From Gemmatimonadota bacterium (GTDB lineage Bacteria; Gemmatimonadota; Gemmatimonadetes; Longimicrobiales; Gaopeijiaceae), in assembly GCA_022823145.1 (NCBI GenBank), contig JAJDXS010000004.1, positions 1 to 64,000 on the forward strand: a DNA stretch of 64,000 nt. Direction: 5' to 3'. Shown in pieces: positions 59,536 through 64,000 of this stretch; the first letter of the stretch is position 1; every line of letters begins with the position of its first letter. The position numbers and the translations under genes were made by a program. The notes beneath the pieces were generated by a model. That model ran no database searches. It was not told where the DNA came from and was given only the letters and a program-made list of their open reading frames with translations.

Positions 59536-62500
59536 GTGAACCGCTCTTTCGTCCCTTCGCTCCTGCTCGCCGCGTCCCTTCTGGCCATTGCGCCGGCCCT
59601 TGATGATCAAACGCTGATCACGCGCGGCGCCGGCTGGCCGACCCTCGCCGCCCAGCAGCCCACCCTCGACCCCGCCCTCCTCGACGGCTTCTCATGGCGC
59701 AACCTGGGCCCCGACCGCGGCGGCCGCTCCATCGCCACCTCCGGCGTCGTTGGGCGCCCGGACGAGGCCTACTTCGGCGCCACAGGCGGCGGCCTCTGGA
59801 AGACCACCAACGGTGGCGACGACTGGTTCCCCGTCACCGACTTCCAGATCTCGTCCGCCTCGATCGGCGCGGTAGCCGTCGCCGAAACCGACCCGGATCT
59901 GGTCTTCATCGGCACCGGCGAGACCTGCATCCGAGGCAACATCCTGCCGGGCGACGGGGTGTACCGCAGCCGCGACGCGGGGGCGACCTGGGAGCACGTG
60001 GGGTTTTCCGACTCCCACGGCATTTCCAAGATCCGGATCCATCCGACCGATCCAGCCATTGTCTACGTCGCGTCGTTCGGGAAATACGGCGTCCCGAGCG
60101 AGGAGCGGGGGGTCTTCCGCAGCACCGACGGGGGCGACACGTGGGAGCGCGTCCTCTTCCGCGACGAGCGCACCGGCGCGATCGATATCGTGCTCGACCG
60201 TAACAACCCCGACGTCCTCTACGCGTCGCTGTGGGAGGCGTTCCGCAAGGAGTACACGATGTCCTCCGGCGGGCCGGGCAGCGGCATGTTCAAAAGCGTC
60301 GACGGCGGGGACACGTGGACCGAGATCACGCGCAACCCGGGCATGCCGGCCGAAGGCGTCGTGGGGCGCATCGGGCTGGCCGTCTCCAGCGCCAACTCCG
60401 ACCGCGTCTACGCGCTCTTCGAGCACGACGACGGCGGGCTCTTCCGCAGCGACGACGGCGGCGACACCTGGGAGCTGATCAACGACGAGCGGCGGATCCG
60501 GCAGCGCGCCTTCTACTACACGCACGTGTTCGCCGACCATCACGACCAGGACGTCGTCTACGTGCAGAACACGTCGTTCTTCCGCTCGACCGACGGCGGC
60601 GCCACGTACGAAGTCATCAACAACGGCACGCACGGCGACTTCCACGACTTCTGGATCGACCCCGACGACCCCGCGCACGTCGTGGTCGCCAACGACGGCG
60701 GCGGCGCGGTCAGCTTCACGACCGGCAGCCAGTGGACCGATCAGGAGTTTTCCACCGCGCAGTTCTACCACGGCGTCACCACCGCGCACATCCCGTGGCA
60801 CATCTGCGGCTCGCAGCAGGACAACAGCACGCTCTGCCTGCCGTCCGACTGGAACGCCGCCCGCTTCGAGCAGGCGCTGGCCGACGCCGGGGCCGCCGAC
60901 GACGAGGCGGAAGCCGCCGACGCGGACGCCGACGCCCGCGCGCCCGCGATCACCGCGGGCTCGATGGACGTGCACTATCGCGCCGGCGGCGGCGAGCCGG
61001 GCTACATCGCGCCCGATCCGACGGACCTCGACGTCTTCTTCTCGGGCACCAACAACGGCCGCTACATCGACAAGTTCAACCGCCGCCTGGGCACCTCGCG
61101 CGAGGTCAATCCCTACCCCTGGTTCTACTCCGGCGAGCCCGCGAGCGACATGGTCGAGCGCTGGCAGTGGACCTTTCCGATCATTTTCTCGCCCGTCGAT
61201 CCGCAAATCCTTTACGCCTCGTCCAACCGGCTCTGGCGCACCACCGACGGCGGCACCAACTGGGACGCGCTGAGCCCCGACCTGACCCGCGCCGACCCCA
61301 TGACGCTCGGCCACTCCGGCGGCCCCATCACCGGCGACATGAACGGCCCCGAGGTCTACGCGACCATCTTCTCGGTCGGGCCGGGCAAGCGCGACACCGA
61401 CATCATCTGGACCGGATCCGACGACGGGCTCGTGCACGTGACTCGTGACGGCGGGGCCAACTGGGCCAATGTGACGCCACCCGACATGCCCGACTTCGGA
61501 CGCGTCAGCCTGATCGACGCCTCGTCCTTCAACGACGCCGCAGCTTACGTGTCGGCTCGCCGCGCGCTGCTCGACGACTTCAGACCACACATATGGAAAA
61601 CGGACGACTACGGCGCCACCTGGACCCGGATCACTGCCGGGATCCGCGGCGACGCCTACGTCAACTCGATCCGCGAGGACCCGAACCGCGCCGGGCTGCT
61701 CTACGCCGGCACCAACCACGGCGTCTACATCTCCTACGACGACGGCGAGTCGTGGCAGGAGCTCAACCCCGACCTTCCCGACATCCCCATCACCGACGTG
61801 ATCCCCGAGCACGACGAGCTGGCGATGGCGAGCCACGGCCGCGGCTTCTGGGTGCTCGACAACATCGCGCCGCTGCGCCAGGCCCAGCCGGGAATCACCG
61901 AGCGCGCGGTGCACCTGTTCGATCCCGCCGCCGCGTACCGGTCGGCGAACGGTGTCGTGCTGTCGTGGTGGTTGGGGGAGGAGGTCCAGAGTGCGTCGGA
62001 TGCCACGCTGGAAATCATGGACGCGACCGGCGACGTGGTGAGGACGTTCACGCCTGCGGTAGAGGGTGAGGAGCGGGACCGGTGGGCCGGACCGGCGCTG
62101 CCGCTGGAATCCGGGCTCAACCGTCTGCGGTGGGATCTGCGCACGGATCCGGCGGCGTCGTTTCCCGGCATGATCCTCTGGGGCGTGCGCACGATGTCGC
62201 CCGCGGTGCCGCCGGGCACGTACGCGGTGCGCCTGACCCTGGACGGCCGGGTCCAGGAAAGTCAGGTCGAGGTGCGGCGCAACCCCTGGATCACCGACGT
62301 GACCGACGAGGACCTGGTCGCGCAGTACGAGTTCGGGGTGCGGATCCGGGACCAGGTGGACGCGGCGAACTCGGCGGTGATCGCGATCCGCGGGGTGAAG
62401 GCGCAGCTGGACGAGCGGCTGGCGGCGGCTGGCGATGATGAAACGCTGATCGCGGCGGCGGAGCGGCTGCGGACGGCGGCTTCGACGGTCGAGGCGGACA

Positions 62501-62772
62501 TCTACCAGGTGCGGAACCGGTCGAACCAGGACCCGTTGAACTTCCCGATCAAGGTGAACAACCGCCTGGCCAACCTGCTGTCGATGTCGGAGCGCGGGGA
62601 TGGTCGGCCCGGGAGCGGGATGTACGCCGTGTTCGAGATCTTGGTGGAGCGGCTGGTGGGGCTGCTGGGTGTGCTGGTGGGGGTGTGGGGGGAGGAGTTG
62701 GAGGAGGTGAATGACGAGCTACGGAGGGTGGGGTTGGAGGAGATCTTGATGGGTGGGGGGATGGTGTCGTGA
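59536..62772 (+). CDS. Secreted VPS10/sortilin-like BNR-repeat protein
   Basis: 1,078 residues from GTG 59536, which puts a signal peptide (FVPSLLLAASLLAIAPA) at the very N-terminus; TTG 59506 is a less likely start. The body is a beta-propeller of sortilin/VPS10 type, rich in BNR/Asp-box repeats: GGLWKTTNGGDDW, GVYRSRDAGATWEHV, GVFRSTDGGDTWERV, GMFKSVDGGDTWTEI, GLFRSDDGGDTWELI, LWRTTDGGTNWDAL, LVHVTRDGGANWANV and IWKTDDYGATWTRI. An Ala/Asp-rich linker (DDEAEAADADADAR) interrupts it near residue ~460. The C-terminal ~250 residues add an Ig-like region (GTYAVRLTLDGRVQESQVEV) and coiled coil. Exported; these large proteins are common in Gemmatimonadota, with unknown substrates. Confidence 0.88.
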   Translation: MNRSFVPSLLLAASLLAIAPALDDQTLITRGAGWPTLAAQQPTLDPALLDGFSWRNLGPDRGGRSIATSGVVGRPDEAYFGATGGGLWKTTNGGDDWFPVTDFQISSASIGAVAVAETDPDLVFIGTGETCIRGNILPGDGVYRSRDAGATWEHVGFSDSHGISKIRIHPTDPAIVYVASFGKYGVPSEERGVFRSTDGGDTWERVLFRDERTGAIDIVLDRNNPDVLYASLWEAFRKEYTMSSGGPGSGMFKSVDGGDTWTEITRNPGMPAEGVVGRIGLAVSSANSDRVYALFEHDDGGLFRSDDGGDTWELINDERRIRQRAFYYTHVFADHHDQDVVYVQNTSFFRSTDGGATYEVINNGTHGDFHDFWIDPDDPAHVVVANDGGGAVSFTTGSQWTDQEFSTAQFYHGVTTAHIPWHICGSQQDNSTLCLPSDWNAARFEQALADAGAADDEAEAADADADARAPAITAGSMDVHYRAGGGEPGYIAPDPTDLDVFFSGTNNGRYIDKFNRRLGTSREVNPYPWFYSGEPASDMVERWQWTFPIIFSPVDPQILYASSNRLWRTTDGGTNWDALSPDLTRADPMTLGHSGGPITGDMNGPEVYATIFSVGPGKRDTDIIWTGSDDGLVHVTRDGGANWANVTPPDMPDFGRVSLIDASSFNDAAAYVSARRALLDDFRPHIWKTDDYGATWTRITAGIRGDAYVNSIREDPNRAGLLYAGTNHGVYISYDDGESWQELNPDLPDIPITDVIPEHDELAMASHGRGFWVLDNIAPLRQAQPGITERAVHLFDPAAAYRSANGVVLSWWLGEEVQSASDATLEIMDATGDVVRTFTPAVEGEERDRWAGPALPLESGLNRLRWDLRTDPAASFPGMILWGVRTMSPAVPPGTYAVRLTLDGRVQESQVEVRRNPWITDVTDEDLVAQYEFGVRIRDQVDAANSAVIAIRGVKAQLDERLAAAGDDETLIAAAERLRTAASTVEADIYQVRNRSNQDPLNFPIKVNNRLANLLSMSERGDGRPGSGMYAVFEILVERLVGLLGVLVGVWGEELEEVNDELRRVGLEEILMGGGMVS

Positions 62773-62812
62773 GGGGGGGGTGGAATGCGTGGCGATGAGC
62801 GATCGCGCCCCG

Positions 62813-62833
62813 ACCCTAACGTTACGTTAGGGT
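62813..62833. terminator. Perfect hairpin between convergent genes
   Basis: ACCCTAACG-TTA-CGTTAGGGT is a 9-bp perfect stem with a 3-base loop, between the VPS10-like gene and the convergent ImmA gene. Position fits a bidirectional terminator, though neither side has a run of T. Confidence 0.5.
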
Positions 62834-62919
62834 TGAGGTGGAGATAGTGCGGGTGAGGCGGTTCGGGTGCGGTGGCCTACGCGCGGGAGGGGATCCGTAC
62901 TCCCCGCCCCAGTACCTGC

Positions 62920-63762
62920 TCAGAACCAATCCTCGAAGTCCGGCAGATCCACAGTCGACAGCACAGTAAGTACGCGCCCGTAGCGACCTAGCCCCTTGGA
63001 TTCTTCGACCAACTCACCGCCGGGATCACATCCAGGAAACCACACTTCCAAACCCGCCTCATCCGAGTCCTCGGCAACCTGGCTAACCTGTTCGGGCGAT
63101 CTCGAAAGGCGGTAGGCAGCTGTGCCACGGACGAGGTCATCGCCTCGTTGGGGTTTGCTCCGGGCCACGCCGGGATAGTTCCACAACGAGGGCGAGACAG
63201 AGCAGAACTCGACTGCGCCTTCATGGGAAACAATGATCGCGACGGGGTCTGGTGCAAGCTCGGCGTACCGAATCGCCGCGCTCGTCAGAGAAGTCTCGCA
63301 GCGTTCCGCGATGATCCGAACCGAGGTCAGGCCGATGTCGGTGCCGTCCACGATCGGACGGACCAGGGGCTCGGGCATCAACAGCTCTGATGCGAACACA
63401 TTGGCTTCGAGCTCAAGCGGATTCGTGGCTGTGTGTGGAGGACCGGAATAGTGAGTCCCGGAAGACAGCAAGGCCGCAAGATGACCGTCTAGATGGTAGT
63501 GGCCGAGTTCGTGGCTGGCGCTGAAACGTCGGTTCCCTGCCGTCGGACAACTTGCGGACACGAGGATGACGAACTCACCGTTCTCGCGAACCAGGGCGCC
63601 CCAATACCCAGCGGGCAAATCGGTCTCGTCAGAGTAGTGGATTCCCTTCTTTCGACAGATATCCTCAGGATCGACTGGAAGGACAACTAGGCCGCATTCT
63701 TGAAGGACGGCGCGAGCCGTACGCCGACACCGCGTGGCATCACTGCCCCTTAGCTTCGGCAT
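62920..63762 (-). CDS. ImmA/IrrE-family metallopeptidase
   Basis: 280 residues from ATG 63762, which has GGAGGAGG eight bases upstream; the frame is open further but that part is not protein-like. Zinc-protease motif RRFSASHELGHYHLDGH (HExxH) with LELEANVFASELLMP as the third-ligand helix. The N-terminal part LPVDPEDICRKKGIHYSD is typical. ImmA-like proteases cleave a partner XRE-type repressor, and that gene overlaps its start by 23 bases. The C-terminal ~100 residues are variable, possibly sensory. Base composition is lower in GC than in the core of the window. Confidence 0.88.
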   Translation of the reverse strand: MPKLRGSDATRCRRTARAVLQECGLVVLPVDPEDICRKKGIHYSDETDLPAGYWGALVRENGEFVILVSASCPTAGNRRFSASHELGHYHLDGHLAALLSSGTHYSGPPHTATNPLELEANVFASELLMPEPLVRPIVDGTDIGLTSVRIIAERCETSLTSAAIRYAELAPDPVAIIVSHEGAVEFCSVSPSLWNYPGVARSKPQRGDDLVRGTAAYRLSRSPEQVSQVAEDSDEAGLEVWFPGCDPGGELVEESKGLGRYGRVLTVLSTVDLPDFEDWF

Positions 63763-64000
63763 CTCGCCTCCTCCGCGCGACCAAGGCTCTAGCCACTGCC
63801 TGGAGGGTCTCGATGTCATCGGCGGAGGCCTGATCCATCCCGATTCTCCGCCAGAGCACCTCAATCTCGCCACCTCGTGGACTCATATCAGGTATGCGTC
63901 CGAGGAGGTAGTCGCTGGAAACCTGTAGGGCGTCGGTCAGCTTCACGAGTGTATCGGCCGAGGGGAACTGCCGCACGCCAGTCTCAAAGTGCGATATGAC
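63740..64000 (-). CDS. XRE-family HTH regulator (partial, N-terminus outside window)
   Basis: At least 86 residues; the start lies beyond the right edge. The visible part is the second half of a Cro/C1-type HTH: VISHFETGVRQFPSADTLVKLTDALQVSSDYLLGR, followed by a helical tail (EIEVLWRRIGMDQASADDIETL) and a basic end. It overlaps the ImmA gene by 23 bases, so the two form the usual regulator-protease pair controlling stress or mobile-element functions. Confidence 0.85.
   Translation of the reverse strand, partial: VISHFETGVRQFPSADTLVKLTDALQVSSDYLLGRIPDMSPRGGEIEVLWRRIGMDQASADDIETLQAVARALVARRRRDAEAKGQ

Noticed and set aside
1-64000. CRISPR arrays, rRNA or tRNA genes
   Set aside because: No regularly spaced repeats or recognisable RNA-gene sequences were seen on either strand.

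Overview
The window reads as chromosome from a GC-rich, heterotrophic bacterium that is most likely a member of the Gemmatimonadota or a close relative. This placement is an inference from gene content. The supporting signs are many secreted six-bladed beta-propeller proteins with a GxGPGE motif, a VPS10/sortilin-like repeat protein, ankyrin and leucine-rich-repeat proteins, a long-form IspH, and the very strong G/C bias at third codon positions. No rRNA, tRNA or CRISPR array was seen.

Layout. 1-3.9 kb: a partial ankyrin protein, then a small secreted six-cysteine peptide, a DsbA-like oxidoreductase and a propeller lipoprotein, in what looks like one operon. 4.4-26.7 kb: ordinary metabolism. 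This part holds M20 and M42 peptidases, an SDR, IspH, FxsA, a GAF/fRMsr-like protein directly followed by an MBL-fold hydrolase with a CTG start, a complete glcDEF glycolate oxidase operon, an enolase-superfamily enzyme, a GspE/PilB-type ATPase, a TAXI-TRAP transporter operon, DUF192 and Trm112. 26.7-38.8 kb: a PhzF homologue broken by an amber codon, a MATE-like transporter, a MoxR/VWA pair separated by mutY, ETF-quinone oxidoreductase, a double-CDGSH protein, a quinone reductase and an ALDH7-type dehydrogenase. 38.8-41.7 kb: an orphan DUF433 protein, a gene remnant, an orphan amino-acid-type binding lipoprotein and a VanZ-like protein.

The most striking region is 41.7-53.0 kb. A gene for a very large secreted Big2/LRR/metalloprotease protein is cut in two by a 6,537-bp integrative mobilizable element (about 45,579-52,128). 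The element carries a tyrosine integrase, MobC, a relaxase with two genes overlapping it in another frame, a candidate oriT, and two tandemly duplicated secreted propeller genes as cargo. A 13-bp direct repeat flanks it. Removing one repeat copy and the element restores an open frame of exactly 1,577 codons. The circularised element would carry a perfect 17-bp palindrome at its attachment site.

From 53.1 kb to the right edge lies an accessory-looking stretch: a decayed propeller gene, a NYN-domain protein, a Fic protein, a small protein overlapping a DUF2442 gene, an intact propeller gene, a DUF5615/DUF433 toxin-antitoxin pair (paralogous to the orphan at 38.8 kb), a VPS10-like protein and an ImmA/XRE pair. 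Two secreted-protein genes here share a 15-bp motif at the same distance from their start codons.
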